A stretch of DNA of 64,000 nt, taken from positions 124,001 through 188,000 of the forward strand of contig NZ_BDBH01000006.1 in the NCBI RefSeq assembly GCF_001612885.1, written 5' to 3'. This document shows, piece by piece, positions 8,050-18,718 of the stretch. Numbering within the stretch: the stretch's first letter is position 1; every line of letters begins with the position of its first letter. This DNA comes from Nocardia harenae NBRC 108248 (GTDB lineage Bacteria > Actinomycetota > Actinomycetes > Mycobacteriales > Mycobacteriaceae). The position numbers and the translations under genes were made by a program. The notes below the pieces were generated by a model. It was not told where the DNA came from. It saw only the letters and a list, made by a program, of their open reading frames with translations, and ran no database searches.

Positions 8050-8517
8050 ATGACCACACGCACGTTCCCGTTCTCCACGCTCATCAACAAGCAGACGAGC
8101 GTGTTCCCAGCACTCGCGGACGCCGACGTAGTGCTGGAGCGGCGGGACGCGGAAAACCTGGTGCTCATGCGGTCCGAGCGGTTCCAGGCGATGGTGGTCG
8201 GGCTCGGCATGGCCGCGCGTTCGCTGGCCATCGTGGCGAGGGCGAATCGGACGCTGGCGGAGGAGACGTTCGCCGAGGAGCTGCCCTGGCTGGTCTGGCT
8301 CCCGGCGGAGGCGCGGGCCGAGTGCGTCCGGGAGCTGCTCGACCACCTGCTGGCGGGCGCCGAGACCGGCTTGCTGCTGCCCTTCGCCCGCGCGCTGCGC
8401 GAGTGGCAGGCGACGGCGGAGATCCACTCCGATCCGGAGCTCGCGCAGCGCCTACGCGGGCCCTTCGACACGGGCGAGTCCACCCTCGCGCCGCGCCCGG
8501 GTGCGGACGGTGCCTGA
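8050..8517 (+). CDS. Antitoxin of a type II system (Phd/prevent-host-death-like)
   Basis: 155 residues. The N-terminal 45 residues (FPFSTLINKQTSVFPALADA, then VVLERRDAENLVLMRSERF) resemble actinobacterial Phd-like antitoxins, where a short alpha/beta DNA-binding domain dimerises on a palindromic operator. The longer helical C-terminus, about 90 residues, is presumably the toxin-binding part. The gene overlaps the downstream toxin by 17 nt and is preceded by an 18-bp palindrome. Family identity is moderately sure; the pair arrangement is the stronger evidence. Confidence 0.7.
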   Translation: MTTRTFPFSTLINKQTSVFPALADADVVLERRDAENLVLMRSERFQAMVVGLGMAARSLAIVARANRTLAEETFAEELPWLVWLPAEARAECVRELLDHLLAGAETGLLLPFARALREWQATAEIHSDPELAQRLRGPFDTGESTLAPRPGADGA

Positions 8518-8872
8518 CAAGCTGCGGCGCGGAGACGAGGCGCCCCGGCCGACGGGGTGGACGGTGCGACTGGTGGACCGGCAGGCTGCCCAGGGCTGGA
8601 CAAGCCTGCTGAATCAGGCCGCCGAGAGCCTGGACCGGGCGTGGGTGGCCATTACCGGCGACCCACGTTCCCGTGCCGACCCGGGCAGGCAGCACCCGCT
8701 GAAGTTCGACCTGCGCCAGGTTCAGGTCGACGGCGTGCTGTTGGAGCAATGGCAGTACGAGGTCACCGGCGGCGCCCGGCTCTGGTACGCCATCGATGAC
8801 GCCCGCCGCACGCTGTGGATCACGCAGGCGGGTACCGGTCACCCCAAAGCCACGGACAAGCGGCGGCGCTGA
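8501..8872 (+). CDS. RelE/ParE-like toxin of the type II pair
   Basis: 123 residues if the GTG at 8501 is used; a second GTG at 8510 is equally possible and reduces the overlap with the antitoxin. The C-terminal part LEQWQYEVTGGARLWYAIDD and the ending AGTGHPKATD match the small actinobacterial RelE-superfamily toxins (mRNA interferase or gyrase-poison fold). The N-terminal half is basic, suiting RNA or protein binding. It is translationally coupled to the antitoxin. The stop is separated by one base from the stop of the convergent deacetylase gene. Confidence 0.72.
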   Translation: MRTVPDKLRRGDEAPRPTGWTVRLVDRQAAQGWTSLLNQAAESLDRAWVAITGDPRSRADPGRQHPLKFDLRQVQVDGVLLEQWQYEVTGGARLWYAIDDARRTLWITQAGTGHPKATDKRRR

Positions 8873-8873
8873 G

Positions 8874-9560
8874 TTACCCGCGCAGCTCCGAGACCCGGAC
8901 GAACCGATACCCCCGCCCCCGCAACTCCCCGACGATCCGCGGAATCGCGGCCAGCGCCGCCCCGCTCCCGTACATGACGTGCAGCAGCACGATGGACCCC
9001 GGGCGCACCGCCCGGACCGCCTCGTCGGCGATCTCCGCGGCCACCGCCGACCTCGGCTCGACATCCCACATGACCGTGGTCCGCCCGTGCTCGGCCAGGT
9101 ACCGCGGCAGCGCGAGGAACTTCTTGCCGTGCGGCGGGCGGAAGGTGATCTCGCCGGTGTACCCGGCGGCACGAATGGCGGTGTCGGTGCGCTCGACCTC
9201 GTCGCGCACGGTCCCCGGCGTCACGAAGACCATGCGGCGGTGGCTGTAGGTGTGGTTGCCCACCTCGTGCCCGGCGGCGACGATGGCGCGGCCCAGGTCG
9301 GGGTGGGTGTCGAGGGCGCTGCCATTGAGGTAGAAGGTGGCGGGGACGCCGAGGTCGGCGAGCGTACGGAGCACCTCGGGGGCACGTTCGCTCGGCCCGT
9401 CGTCGAGGGTCAGGGCGACCACCTTCTCGGTGCTGTCGACCCGATCGACCAGCTCCCCGCCGAGCTGGAACGAGCGCGCGTTGATCAGCTCGGAGAAGCC
9501 GAAGCCGAGCAGGAGAACACAGACGAGAACACCGGCCGACCATCGCACCCGCCCATCCAA
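8874..9560 (-). CDS. Membrane-anchored polysaccharide deacetylase (NodB, CE4 family)
   Basis: 228 residues. An N-terminal uncleaved signal/TM (WSAGVLVCVLLLGFGF) is followed by the NodB domain with its diagnostic motifs: LTLDDGP (catalytic base Asp and metal Asp), HTYSH (metal His pair), RPPHG, and a late LLHVMYG region. CE4 enzymes remove N-acetyl groups from peptidoglycan or chitin-like polymers, usually zinc- or cobalt-dependent, outside the membrane. The protein is short but all motifs are present. The gene is flanked upstream by a strong hairpin that terminates lpdA-direction transcription elsewhere on the same strand. Confidence 0.9.
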   Translation of the reverse strand: MDGRVRWSAGVLVCVLLLGFGFSELINARSFQLGGELVDRVDSTEKVVALTLDDGPSERAPEVLRTLADLGVPATFYLNGSALDTHPDLGRAIVAAGHEVGNHTYSHRRMVFVTPGTVRDEVERTDTAIRAAGYTGEITFRPPHGKKFLALPRYLAEHGRTTVMWDVEPRSAVAAEIADEAVRAVRPGSIVLLHVMYGSGAALAAIPRIVGELRGRGYRFVRVSELRG

Positions 9561-9564
9561 ACAG

Positions 9565-9596
9565 CGGCGCCCCGGCCGGGAAAGGCCGGGGCGCCG
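9565..9596 (-). terminator. Strong hairpin between lpdA and the deacetylase gene
   Basis: A perfect 13-bp stem CGGCGCCCCGGCC (9565-9577) pairs with its complement at 9584-9596 around a GGGAAA loop. It starts 9 nt past the lpdA stop on the minus strand. Confidence 0.75.
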
Positions 9597-9605
9597 AAGC
9601 GCGGA

Positions 9606-11009
9606 TCAGAAGTTGATCATGTGCCCCGCGAGCCCGTGGAACGCCTCCTGCAGCGCCTCGCTGAGCGTCGGGTGGGTGTGCACATTGCGGGTGAGCTCGT
9701 TGACCGTGAGATCCCACTTCTGCGCCAGCGTGAGTTCGGGCAACAGCTCGGAGACGTCGGGGCCGATGAGGTGGCCGCCGATGAGCTCGCCGTACTTCTT
9801 GTCCGAGATCAGCTTGACGAAGCCGGTCGGGTCGCCGAGGCCGTGCGCCTTGCCGTTCGCGGTGAACGGGAAGGTCGCGACCTGCACGTCGTACCCCTCG
9901 TCGCGGGCCTGCGCCTCGGTGAGCCCGAAGCTGGCGACCTGCGGCTGGCAGAAGGTGGCGCGCGGCATCATGCGGTAGTCGCCGAGCGGGACGGTCGGCG
10001 CGCCCGCGATGGTCTCGGCGGCGACCACGCCCTGCGCCTCCGCGACGTGCGCCAGCTGCAGCTTCGCCGTGACGTCACCGATGGCGTAGATGTGCGGCAC
10101 ATTGGTGCGCATCTCGTCGTCGATGGCGATGGCGCCGCGCTCGGTCAGCTGCACGCCGGTGTTCTCCAGGCCGTAGCCCTCGACCCGGGGCGCGAAGCCG
10201 ACGGCCTGCAGCACCTTGTCCACGGTGACGGTCTCCACCGCGCCGCTCTTGTTGTCCTTGATCGAGACGGTGACCTTGGCGCCGTCGTCGTCGATGGACT
10301 GCACGGCGGCACCGGCGCTGATGGTGATGCCGAGCTTCTTGTACGCCTTGGTGATCTCCTTGGAGACGTCGGCGTCCTCATTCGGCAGCGCGCGGTCGAG
10401 GAACTCCACGATGCGCACGTCGACGCCGTAGTTCTTGAGGACGTAGCCGAACTCCATGCCGATGGCGCCCGCGCCGACGATGAGAATCGAGCCAGGCAGG
10501 TCGCGGGTGAGGATCTGCTCCTCGTAGGTCACCACGTTCTCGCTCAGCGCGGTGCCGGGTAGCAGCTTGGTGATGGTGCCGGTGGCGATGATGGCATTGT
10601 CGAACGTGACCGTCTCGGTGCCGCCCTTGGACAGCTCCACCGAGATCGTGTTCGCGTCGGTGAAGGTGCCCTTCCCGTCGAACTCGTCGATCTTGTTCTT
10701 CTTCATCAGGAAGTGGACGCCCTTGACCCGGCCGTCCGCGACCTTGCGGCTGCGGTCGTACGCCGCGCCGAAGTCGAACGAGACGTCCCCGGAGATGCCG
10801 AAGGTCTTGGCTTCCTTGGTGAAGATGTGGGCGAGTTCGGCGTTGCGCAGCAGCGCCTTCGACGGGATGCACCCGACGTTCAGGCACACACCGCCCCAGT
10901 ATTTCTGCTCGACGATCGCTGTTCGCAGGCCGAGTTGAGCGGCGCGGATCGCGGCGACGTAACCGCCGGGACCAGCGCCGAGAACGACGACATCGTAGTG
11001 GGAAGTCAC
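9606..11009 (-). CDS. lpdA: Dihydrolipoyl dehydrogenase (E3)
   Basis: 467 residues from the GTG at 11009 ([20 protein letters not shown]), close to mycobacterial LpdC (464). FAD-binding GAGPGG is at the N-terminus, the redox-active disulfide is in [13 protein letters not shown], the NAD-binding motif is [11 protein letters not shown], the second FAD motif is YAIGDV, and the active-site base is in [10 protein letters not shown]. It reoxidises dihydrolipoamide in pyruvate/2-oxoglutarate dehydrogenase complexes; in mycobacteria Lpd also serves the peroxiredoxin reductase chain. An upstream in-frame extension exists but lacks family similarity. Stands alone, with a terminator hairpin after it. 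Confidence 0.95.
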   Translation of the reverse strand: MTSHYDVVVLGAGPGGYVAAIRAAQLGLRTAIVEQKYWGGVCLNVGCIPSKALLRNAELAHIFTKEAKTFGISGDVSFDFGAAYDRSRKVADGRVKGVHFLMKKNKIDEFDGKGTFTDANTISVELSKGGTETVTFDNAIIATGTITKLLPGTALSENVVTYEEQILTRDLPGSILIVGAGAIGMEFGYVLKNYGVDVRIVEFLDRALPNEDADVSKEITKAYKKLGITISAGAAVQSIDDDGAKVTVSIKDNKSGAVETVTVDKVLQAVGFAPRVEGYGLENTGVQLTERGAIAIDDEMRTNVPHIYAIGDVTAKLQLAHVAEAQGVVAAETIAGAPTVPLGDYRMMPRATFCQPQVASFGLTEAQARDEGYDVQVATFPFTANGKAHGLGDPTGFVKLISDKKYGELIGGHLIGPDVSELLPELTLAQKWDLTVNELTRNVHTHPTLSEALQEAFHGLAGHMINF

Positions 11010-11121
11010 GGCATCGAGCCTAGTCCTGTATGCGCGGTCCGGCTCAGCCACCCGGGAGCGAACCCCGCCCGTGCGCCGCGCCACCGCGCCGCGCGGCGGC
11101 AGCATCCGCCACAATATGGGG

Positions 11122-13194
11122 ATGACCGGCAGCGTTGACCCCAGTGCAAGCGACCCCCACCTGTGGCTGGAGGAGGTAACCGCCGAGCCGGTGCTGGATT
11201 GGGCGCGCGCCCGCAACGAGGTCACGGTCGAGCGTTTCGCCTCCTCGGACCGGTTCCACGGGCTGCAGCGCCGGATCCTGGACATGCTGGACACCGACAC
11301 CAAGATCGCGTTTCCGAATCGGCGCGGCCGGTGGCTGTACAACTACTGGCGGGATGCCGGGCATCCGCGCGGGCTCTGGCGGCGCACCACCTTCGACGAG
11401 TACGCGGGCGGCGCGCCGGACTGGGACGTGCTGATCGACCTGGACGCGGTCGCGGCCGACGAGGACGAGAACTGGGTGTGGGGCGGCGCGGTGGTATTGC
11501 GCCCGGAGCAGAGCCGCGCGCTGATCAGCCTGTCCCGCGGCGGCGCGGACGCCAAGGTGGTGCGCGAGTTCGACCTGGAGAGCAGGCGCTTCCTCGACCC
11601 CGCCGACGGCGGCTTCTTCCTGCCGGAGGCGAAGTCCAGGCTGAGCTGGATCGACCGGGACACCGTCTACGTCGGCACCGACTTCGGCCCCGGCTCGCTC
11701 ACCGACTCCGGCTACCCGCGGGTCGTCAGGCGGTGGCGGCGCGGCACCCCGGTGGCGGCGGCGGTCACGGTGTTCGAGGGCGCGGCGGCGGACGTCGCGG
11801 TCTCGGCCGGGTACGACCGCACCCCCGGCTTCGAGCGGCACTACGTCGCCAGGGCTACCGACTTCTACCACGAGGAGGTGTCGCTGCTCGGCCCGGACGG
11901 CACCCTGACCCGGCTGGAGCTGCCCACCGACGCCGACGTCTCCTGGTACCGGGACTGGCTGCTGGTCCGGCTCAAATCACCGTGGCGGCCCGCCGATACC
12001 GAGTTCCCGGCGGGCTCGCTACTGGTCGCCGACTTCCCGGCCTTCCTGGCGGGCGGCCGCCAGTTCGAGGTGCTCTTCGCCCCCGACCCGCGCACCGCGC
12101 TGCACACCTACGGCTGGACCGAGCACCACCTGCTGCTGGTGACGCTGCACGACGTGCGCACCGAGCTGCAGGTGCTCACCCCCGGCCCGGAGGGCTGGCA
12201 GCGCAGGCCGCTGGCCGACACCCCGCCCATGTCGACCACCGGCATCCTGAATCTGGACCGGCTGGAGTCCGGCGACGACTTCATGCTCGCCACCAGTGGT
12301 TTCACCACGCCGACGACGCTGCTCGCGAGCTCGGTGGGCGGCGAGACGCGCGAGCTGGCGCGCGAGCCCGCGTTCTTCGACGCCACCGGCATCGAGACCG
12401 AGCAATTCTTCGCCACCTCGGACGACGGAACGGCGGTGCCCTACTTCGTGATCCGGCACCGCGACCGCCGCGGCACGCCGGGCCCGACCGTCATGTACGG
12501 GTACGGCGGTTTCGAGTCCTCCAACACCCCCGCCTACGCCGCCAGCTCCGGCATGAGCTGGCTGGAGCAGGGCGGCACCTGGGTGGTCACCAATATCCGC
12601 GGCGGCGGCGAGTACGGCCCGGAGTGGCACACCTCGGTACTGAAGGCGAACCGGCACAAGGTGTACGAGGATTTCGCGGCGGTGGCCCGGGATCTGGTGC
12701 GCCGCGGCATCACCACCGCCGACCAGCTCGGCGCGGTCGGCGGCAGCAATGGCGGGCTGCTCATGGGGGTCATGCTCACCCGGTACCCGGAGCTGTTCGG
12801 CGCCATCGTCTGCCGGGTGCCGCTGCTCGACATGAAGCGGTACCACCTGCTGCTGGCCGGCGCCTCCTGGATGGCGGAGTACGGCGACCCGGACGACCCC
12901 GCGGAGTGGGAGTTCCTCGGCCGCTACTCGCCCTACCAGAACACCGACCCGGACCGCGCCTACCCGCCGATCCTGCTCACCTCCTCCACCAGGGACGACC
13001 GGGTGCACCCCGGGCACGCGCGCAAGATGGCCGCGCTGCTGGAGTCGCAGGGCCACCCGGTCTGGTACCACGAGAACATCGAGGGCGGGCACGGCGGCGC
13101 GGCCGACAACAAGCAGTCGGCCTTCCAGGCCGCGCTGCTCTGGGAGTTCTTCGGCCGCATGCTGCGCGACGGCGAGAGCCCCGGCCGGGGCTGA
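11122..13194 (+). CDS. Prolyl oligopeptidase-family serine peptidase (S9A)
   Basis: 690 residues from the ATG at 11122; an ATG at 11116 is an alternative with the same frame. It begins DPHLWLEE, the usual start of the family, continues through a beta-propeller region, and ends in the alpha/beta-hydrolase catalytic domain: [13 protein letters not shown] with the nucleophile Ser near residue 542, the acid in [12 protein letters not shown], and the base in EGGHGGA. Also present is the conserved [15 protein letters not shown]. These enzymes are cytosolic and cleave short proline-containing peptides. Divergent from lpdA, 112 nt apart. Confidence 0.92.
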   Translation: MTGSVDPSASDPHLWLEEVTAEPVLDWARARNEVTVERFASSDRFHGLQRRILDMLDTDTKIAFPNRRGRWLYNYWRDAGHPRGLWRRTTFDEYAGGAPDWDVLIDLDAVAADEDENWVWGGAVVLRPEQSRALISLSRGGADAKVVREFDLESRRFLDPADGGFFLPEAKSRLSWIDRDTVYVGTDFGPGSLTDSGYPRVVRRWRRGTPVAAAVTVFEGAAADVAVSAGYDRTPGFERHYVARATDFYHEEVSLLGPDGTLTRLELPTDADVSWYRDWLLVRLKSPWRPADTEFPAGSLLVADFPAFLAGGRQFEVLFAPDPRTALHTYGWTEHHLLLVTLHDVRTELQVLTPGPEGWQRRPLADTPPMSTTGILNLDRLESGDDFMLATSGFTTPTTLLASSVGGETRELAREPAFFDATGIETEQFFATSDDGTAVPYFVIRHRDRRGTPGPTVMYGYGGFESSNTPAYAASSGMSWLEQGGTWVVTNIRGGGEYGPEWHTSVLKANRHKVYEDFAAVARDLVRRGITTADQLGAVGGSNGGLLMGVMLTRYPELFGAIVCRVPLLDMKRYHLLLAGASWMAEYGDPDDPAEWEFLGRYSPYQNTDPDRAYPPILLTSSTRDDRVHPGHARKMAALLESQGHPVWYHENIEGGHGGAADNKQSAFQAALLWEFFGRMLRDGESPGRG

Positions 13195-13195
13195 A

Positions 13196-14059
13196 TCACC
13201 GGTCGCGCAGCCACTTCTCGACCCGGTCGACGGTGCTGCCGCACTCCCGGATCCAGCCGTTGTGGCCGAGCCGCTCCGGCTGGGTCCAGGTGGTCACCTC
13301 GGCCGCGGGCAGCTTGCGCAGCAGGTGCGCGGCCGAGGAGGCGGGGGCGATCTCGTCGCCGGTCATGGTGATGGAGAGGACCGGAAGCTTCAGCCTGCCG
13401 ATCCGCTCCTCGTAGTCGATGTCCGCGCCCATCGGCACGAAACGGCCGGTGCGGGCGAGCCGGGCCCAGTCCGAGATCAGCACCTTGGACTGCCTGCCGA
13501 ACCCGGCCGGGCCGCCGATCCGATCGCCCGGCCAGTACCCGGCGACGCCCGCGGTGAGCGCGACCGCGGCGGTTCCGAGCAGCATTCCGGGGCCGGAGAG
13601 GCCGCGAAAGCCGCGGTGATAGGGGGTGCCGGAGGCGACCAGGACGAGCCCGCCGAGCCTGCCCCTGACCCGCGCGGCGTAGAGCACCGAGAGCTGGCCG
13701 CCGAGGCTGTGCCCGAGCAGGTACGGGGTGCTCTGCGGGAAGCGGTTGCGGACCACCTGGAAAATGGCGGGGAAATCCACCGAGACCAGCTCGTGGTAGC
13801 CGTAGCCGCTGTTCGCGTCCGGCTCGGGGCGGCTGTCGCCGTTGCCGCGCAATTCGCCGATGGCGGTGTCGAATCCGCGCGCGGCGAGGTCGCGGGCGAC
13901 GGTCTCGTAGTAACCGCCGGGGACGCCGAGGCCGGGCACGATCACCACCGCGGGGCGCGGGGCGTCCGGCGTCACCGGGTGCCGGTGCGTGCCGGAGGCG
14001 CCGAGCAGCCGCACCGGGACGGTGGACCCGTCGGGCATCTGGATCGGAACGGTCTCCAT
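13196..14059 (-). CDS. Alpha/beta hydrolase, probably esterase/lipase-like
   Basis: 287 residues from the ATG at 14059 (METVPIQMPDG). Motifs are a strand-turn VVIVPGLGVPGGYYE for the oxyanion region, the nucleophile elbow GHSLGG, an acid candidate in TMTGDEIAP, and the base in GHNGWIRECGS. This layout fits the serine-aminopeptidase/lysophospholipase-like group. A hydrophobic segment after residue 165 (MLLGTAAVALTAGVAGYWPG) may be a lid or membrane-touching helix. The gene ends two bases from the convergent peptidase gene. Substrate unknown. Confidence 0.85.
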   Translation of the reverse strand: METVPIQMPDGSTVPVRLLGASGTHRHPVTPDAPRPAVVIVPGLGVPGGYYETVARDLAARGFDTAIGELRGNGDSRPEPDANSGYGYHELVSVDFPAIFQVVRNRFPQSTPYLLGHSLGGQLSVLYAARVRGRLGGLVLVASGTPYHRGFRGLSGPGMLLGTAAVALTAGVAGYWPGDRIGGPAGFGRQSKVLISDWARLARTGRFVPMGADIDYEERIGRLKLPVLSITMTGDEIAPASSAAHLLRKLPAAEVTTWTQPERLGHNGWIRECGSTVDRVEKWLRDR

Positions 14060-14081
14060 GCGCCGCACGCTACCGCGCTGC

Positions 14082-14714
14082 TCAGGCGCGGACGGCTCCG
14101 AGGATCACCCGGCTCAGCACCGCGATGACCTCGTCCAGCGGGGGGCGCGGGTCGGCGCCGCTCCAGGCGTCGACCACGTAGTTCACCGCGCCGATCACCG
14201 CGAGCACGCGCATGTCGTAGTCCCCCGCCGGGACCTCGCCGTGGCCGGCCGCCGACTCCACCGCCTCGGCCAGCATGGCGCCCCAGACCCGGCGCAGCTC
14301 CAGCCGGAACTTCTCCACCTTCGGCCCGGCGCCGACCACCTCGACCAGCGCCACCCTGGCCCGGCGCGGGTCGGTGCCGACCGATTCGATGTAGGCGCGG
14401 GTGGCGGCGTCGATGCGCACCAGCGCGCTCGCGTCCCCGGTCACCGCAAGCGCTTTGGCGACCGAATCGCGGCACTCGCGGTCGATTTGTTCGTAAAGTT
14501 CCAACAGCAGCGACTCGCGGCCGCTGAACTCCTCGTAGAACTGCCGCGAGGAGAGCCCGGCGTCCTTACAGATCGCCCCCACCGAACTGTTGGCGTACCC
14601 GTCCCGGGCGAATACCGTCAGGCCCGATTCCAGAAAACGCGCACGCCGTTGACGTTGCCGGTCCTCGACGGGCTGCCCGGCATACATTCGCCCCGTATTC
14701 GCATCCTGTGACAT
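14082..14714 (-). CDS. TetR-family transcriptional regulator
   Basis: 210 residues from the ATG at 14714 (MSQDANTGRMYAG); an ATG at 14753 would add 13 residues. The HTH is classical: FLESGLTVFARDGYANSSVG, then AICKDAGLSSRQFYEEFSGRES. The effector half has no recognisable ligand signature. It is 22 nt upstream of the alpha/beta hydrolase gene on the same strand, so it may regulate that gene as well as itself. Confidence 0.85.
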   Translation of the reverse strand: MSQDANTGRMYAGQPVEDRQRQRRARFLESGLTVFARDGYANSSVGAICKDAGLSSRQFYEEFSGRESLLLELYEQIDRECRDSVAKALAVTGDASALVRIDAATRAYIESVGTDPRRARVALVEVVGAGPKVEKFRLELRRVWGAMLAEAVESAAGHGEVPAGDYDMRVLAVIGAVNYVVDAWSGADPRPPLDEVIAVLSRVILGAVRA

Positions 14715-14730
14715 CGCCGCAGACAATACA

Positions 14731-14767
14731 GAAGGGCCCGATCCCCTCGTCATGGATCAGGCCCTTC
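14731..14767. other. Long stem-loop in the leader of the TetR gene; the rest of the gap to 15017 shows no gene
   Basis: GAAGGGCC at 14731 pairs with GGCCCTTC ending at 14767, and GATCC/GGATC continue the stem inside it, giving about 13 pairs with one C-A mismatch and a 9-nt loop. It lies in the 5' leader if TetR starts at 14714. From 14768 to 15017 I see only an AT-richer tract (TTTCTTAGATTTTTTTCGG near 14915) that may hold the ZIP gene promoter. Confidence 0.4.
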
Positions 14768-15017
14768 CCCCGAACCTCCGGCGAACCGCGCGTTAGCCGG
14801 AAGTTGGCAGTGTGACTGCTAATCCATGTGCCTCCCGAACAGCGTGGGTACCAGGCGTTTGCCGATCCGAGGTTACGCACCGGCCCGGAATTTCGGGGCG
14901 GATTTTGGCGGAGTTTCTTAGATTTTTTTCGGAAGCATGCGCGGTAATCACCGAGCGGTGTTCGGCGGGCGGGAATGGGAGCGCGGCGAAATACGTCCGG
15001 CTCCCTAGGCTGAGCGG

Positions 15018-15707
15018 ATGGGAACCGCACTGCTCTTCGGCCTCGGCACCGCCGTGCCGTTGGTGCTCGGCGCATTCGTCGGGCTGCGCTGGTCGTTGCC
15101 GAAACAGGTACTCGCGACGCTCATGGCGTTCGGCGCGGGCACCATGATCGCCGCGGTCTCCGAGGAACTCTTCGGCCCCGCTTTCGCTCAGGCCGGGGTG
15201 ACCGTCGCCGGGCTCGCGCTCTTCGCGGGCGCCGGGCTGTACGTGGGGGCCAACCGCCTGCTGGAGACGAAGCTCGGGGCGAGCGCCGTCGGCTGGGCGC
15301 TCGTGCTCGGCACCGTGCTGGACGGGGTGCCGGAGAACACCGCGCTGGGGGTGACGCTCACCGAGTCCGGGGGGCTGGTGCTGCTCGTCGCGATCGCGGT
15401 CGGCAATGTCCCGGAGGCGATCAGCGGGTCCGCGCTGCTGCGCCGGGACAGGAACTTCCCGCCGCGCCGCGCCCTGCTGCTCTGGACCGCGACCGGCATC
15501 GTCCTGGTCGCGGTGACGGTGGCCGGAAACCTGCTCTCCGACAACCTCTCCGCCACCAGCATCAGCACCGTCCAGGCCTTCGCCGGCGGCGCCACCATCG
15601 CGGTGCTCGCCGACTCGCTCATGCCGGAGGCGTACCGGGAGGGCGGGTGGTGGGTCGGGCTCGCCACCGCGGCGGGCTTCCTGGTCGCCTTCGTGCTCGG
15701 GGGGTGA
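15018..15707 (+). CDS. ZIP-family metal transporter-like membrane protein
   Basis: 229 residues, about seven hydrophobic segments, beginning MGTALLFGLGTAVPLVLGAF. The transport-site helices carry the ZIP-like pattern GTVLDGVPENTALG (D-x-x-P-E-x) and, later, AIAVGNVPEAISGS; both are characteristic of the ZIP/GufA-like fold, which moves Zn or other divalent cations inward down their gradient. The classic His residues are replaced by Asp/Glu/Asn here, so metal specificity may differ. It stands alone with no metal regulator beside it. Confidence 0.82.
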   Translation: MGTALLFGLGTAVPLVLGAFVGLRWSLPKQVLATLMAFGAGTMIAAVSEELFGPAFAQAGVTVAGLALFAGAGLYVGANRLLETKLGASAVGWALVLGTVLDGVPENTALGVTLTESGGLVLLVAIAVGNVPEAISGSALLRRDRNFPPRRALLLWTATGIVLVAVTVAGNLLSDNLSATSISTVQAFAGGATIAVLADSLMPEAYREGGWWVGLATAAGFLVAFVLGG

Positions 15708-15813
15708 GCGCCCGCTCCGACATCAACTGCGGCGGCACCACACCACGCGACCTCGCCACAACCGACTCAGCAACGCGATAGCGCCTACGACACGATTGCC
15801 ATCGATGATAGCA

Positions 15814-15835
15814 AGTGACACACTGGTGATATCAC
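15814..15835. promoter_or_regulatory. Two adjacent short inverted repeats, probable fitAB operator
   Basis: AGTGACACACT (15814-15824, AGTG/CACT arms) is followed at once by the perfect palindrome GTGATATCAC (15826-15835). They lie 24-45 nt upstream of the antitoxin ATG. Ribbon-helix-helix antitoxins typically bind such paired sites. Confidence 0.5.
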
Positions 15836-15858
15836 TGGGCGCGGGAAAGGCAAGACGC

Positions 15859-16116
15859 ATGAGGAATGTGACGATCCGTAACCTGAGCGACGAAGTACAT
15901 CGCGCCATCCGCCAGCGCGCGGCGGGCAACGAGCGCAGCGTCGAGGCCGAGATGCGCGCCATCCTCACCGAGGCGGTGAAACCGCCCGAGCGGGTCAAAC
16001 TCGGAACGCTGCTCACCGGCGCGGTCAGCGACGAGAACCGGCTCACCGAGGACGAACGGGCCGTCTACTTCGGCCGCGACACGATCCCGCACGAGCCGAC
16101 GGTACTCGACAGGTGA
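15859..16116 (+). CDS. FitA/VapB-type ribbon-helix-helix antitoxin
   Basis: 85 residues from the ATG at 15859. MRNVTIRNLSDEVHRAIRQR is the typical start of FitA-like antitoxins: a beta-strand that enters the DNA major groove as a dimer, then two helices (NERSVEAEMRAILTEAV). The C-terminal 35 residues would wrap the toxin. Its stop overlaps the toxin GTG by 4 nt, and two inverted repeats sit upstream. Confidence 0.9.
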   Translation: MRNVTIRNLSDEVHRAIRQRAAGNERSVEAEMRAILTEAVKPPERVKLGTLLTGAVSDENRLTEDERAVYFGRDTIPHEPTVLDR

Positions 16117-16541
16117 TCGTCCTCGACACCAACGTCATCAGCGAACTCACCGTCAAGACCCCGAATGAGCAGGTCACGGCGTGGCTGGACGAGCAAGCGG
16201 CCGAGACCCTGTACCTGTCGGCCGTCACCATCGGTGAACTTCGGTACGGCATCGCGACGATGCCTGCGGGACGCCGGCGCGAGGCGTACAGCGATTGGCT
16301 CGAGAATCACACCGTGCCCGCGTTCGCCGGGCGCATACTGCCCTACGACCTGGCCGTTACCGAACGATACGCCCGGCTGATGGCACGGGCTCGCAACGCC
16401 GGGCGCGCTATCGCCATTGCCGACGGCATGATCGCCGCCACCGCGGCCACCGCCGGCTTCCCGGTAGCGACCCGCGACCTGGCGCCGTTCGAAGCCGCCG
16501 GTGTGTCCACCATCGACCCGTGGCAATGGTGCCCGCAATAG
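16113..16541 (+). CDS. PIN-domain ribonuclease toxin (FitB/VapC)
   Basis: 142 residues. The PIN domain keeps its acidic metal-binding set: VIVLDTNVISEL (Asp5), the Glu in TIGELRYGI, the Asp in IAIADGMIAATA, and a late ATRDLAPF. VapC/FitB toxins cleave specific tRNA or rRNA sites using Mg or Mn. The toxin start overlaps the antitoxin by GTGA. Directly after the stop lie remnants of a galE gene, consistent with the pair having entered that place. Confidence 0.93.
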   Translation: MIVLDTNVISELTVKTPNEQVTAWLDEQAAETLYLSAVTIGELRYGIATMPAGRRREAYSDWLENHTVPAFAGRILPYDLAVTERYARLMARARNAGRAIAIADGMIAATAATAGFPVATRDLAPFEAAGVSTIDPWQWCPQ

Positions 16542-16582
16542 GCTCGCCTGATCGCGTGGTAAGGCACCGAAGGCTGCAGCCC

Positions 16583-16833
16583 GGGTGCGAGCTCAGGTGT
16601 ATTGCCAATCTCGGCAATAGCCGCGGCTCTCCAATCGGCAGGTTCTCGACGCTGTCCGCGAGGTCACCCGCCTCGACTTCGAGATCGAGATGGCTCCCCG
16701 ACGGCCCGGCGATCGCGCCGTCCTCTTCGCCTCATCTGAATTCGCACGACGGGAACTCGGCTGGCGGCCCGAGCACGTCGATATCGTCGGCATTGTCGCG
16801 GATGCCTCCGCTTTTCAGCAGCAATCCTGCTGA
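16583..16833 (+). pseudogene. galE: Frameshifted 3' remnant of galE (UDP-glucose 4-epimerase)
   Basis: One frame reads IANLGNSRGS (about 16601-16633; GalE consensus YNLGNGRGFS). After a one-base loss near 16636 the next frame reads SNRQVLDAVREVTRL, then APRRPGD and SSEFARRELGWRPEH, and VADASAFQQ to a TGA at 16831, all matching the last 80 residues of actinobacterial GalE. The first 240 or so residues are missing, replaced by the FitAB pair. It fills most of the 380-nt gap before groEL2. Confidence 0.75.
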
Positions 16834-16862
16834 ATGGCCGGACCGTCGGGCGACCGGTCGAA

Positions 16863-16908
16863 ACACCGGAAGCCGGCCCGCCCCGAGGGGTGGACCGGCT
16901 TCCGGTGT
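16863..16908 (-). terminator. groEL2 terminator hairpin
   Basis: A perfect 14-bp stem ACACCGGAAGCCGG (16863-16876) pairs with 16895-16908; in minus-strand sense the stem is followed by TTT. It starts 14 nt after the groEL2 stop. Confidence 0.8.
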
Positions 16909-16921
16909 GAGACAGGCGGAC

Positions 16922-18610
<1,689 letters not shown>

Positions 18611-18682
18611 TTACGCTGGCCAGGTTCGGTGCCCGCGACGGACGACCGAGGGTGTCGAGGTACCCGGTCTCACCGTCCCGAC

Positions 18683-18709
18683 CTGGCACTCGCCTGTGGT
18701 GAGTGCCAA
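18683..18709 (-). promoter_or_regulatory. CIRCE element (HrcA operator), proximal
   Basis: TGGCACTC - 9 nt - GAGTGCCA, the CIRCE inverted repeat with its standard 9-nt spacer, about 140 nt upstream of the groEL2 ATG. Confidence 0.9.
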
Positions 18710-18718
18710 AGCCATTTC

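Noticed and set aside
9606..11342. A longer lpdA start adding 111 residues
   Set aside because: The extension overlaps the divergent peptidase promoter and start and has no family similarity; the GTG at 11009 gives the normal N-terminus.
14768..15017. A metal riboswitch before the ZIP gene
   Set aside because: No conserved riboswitch elements could be recognised; only an AT-rich stretch and an unrelated hairpin near the TetR gene.
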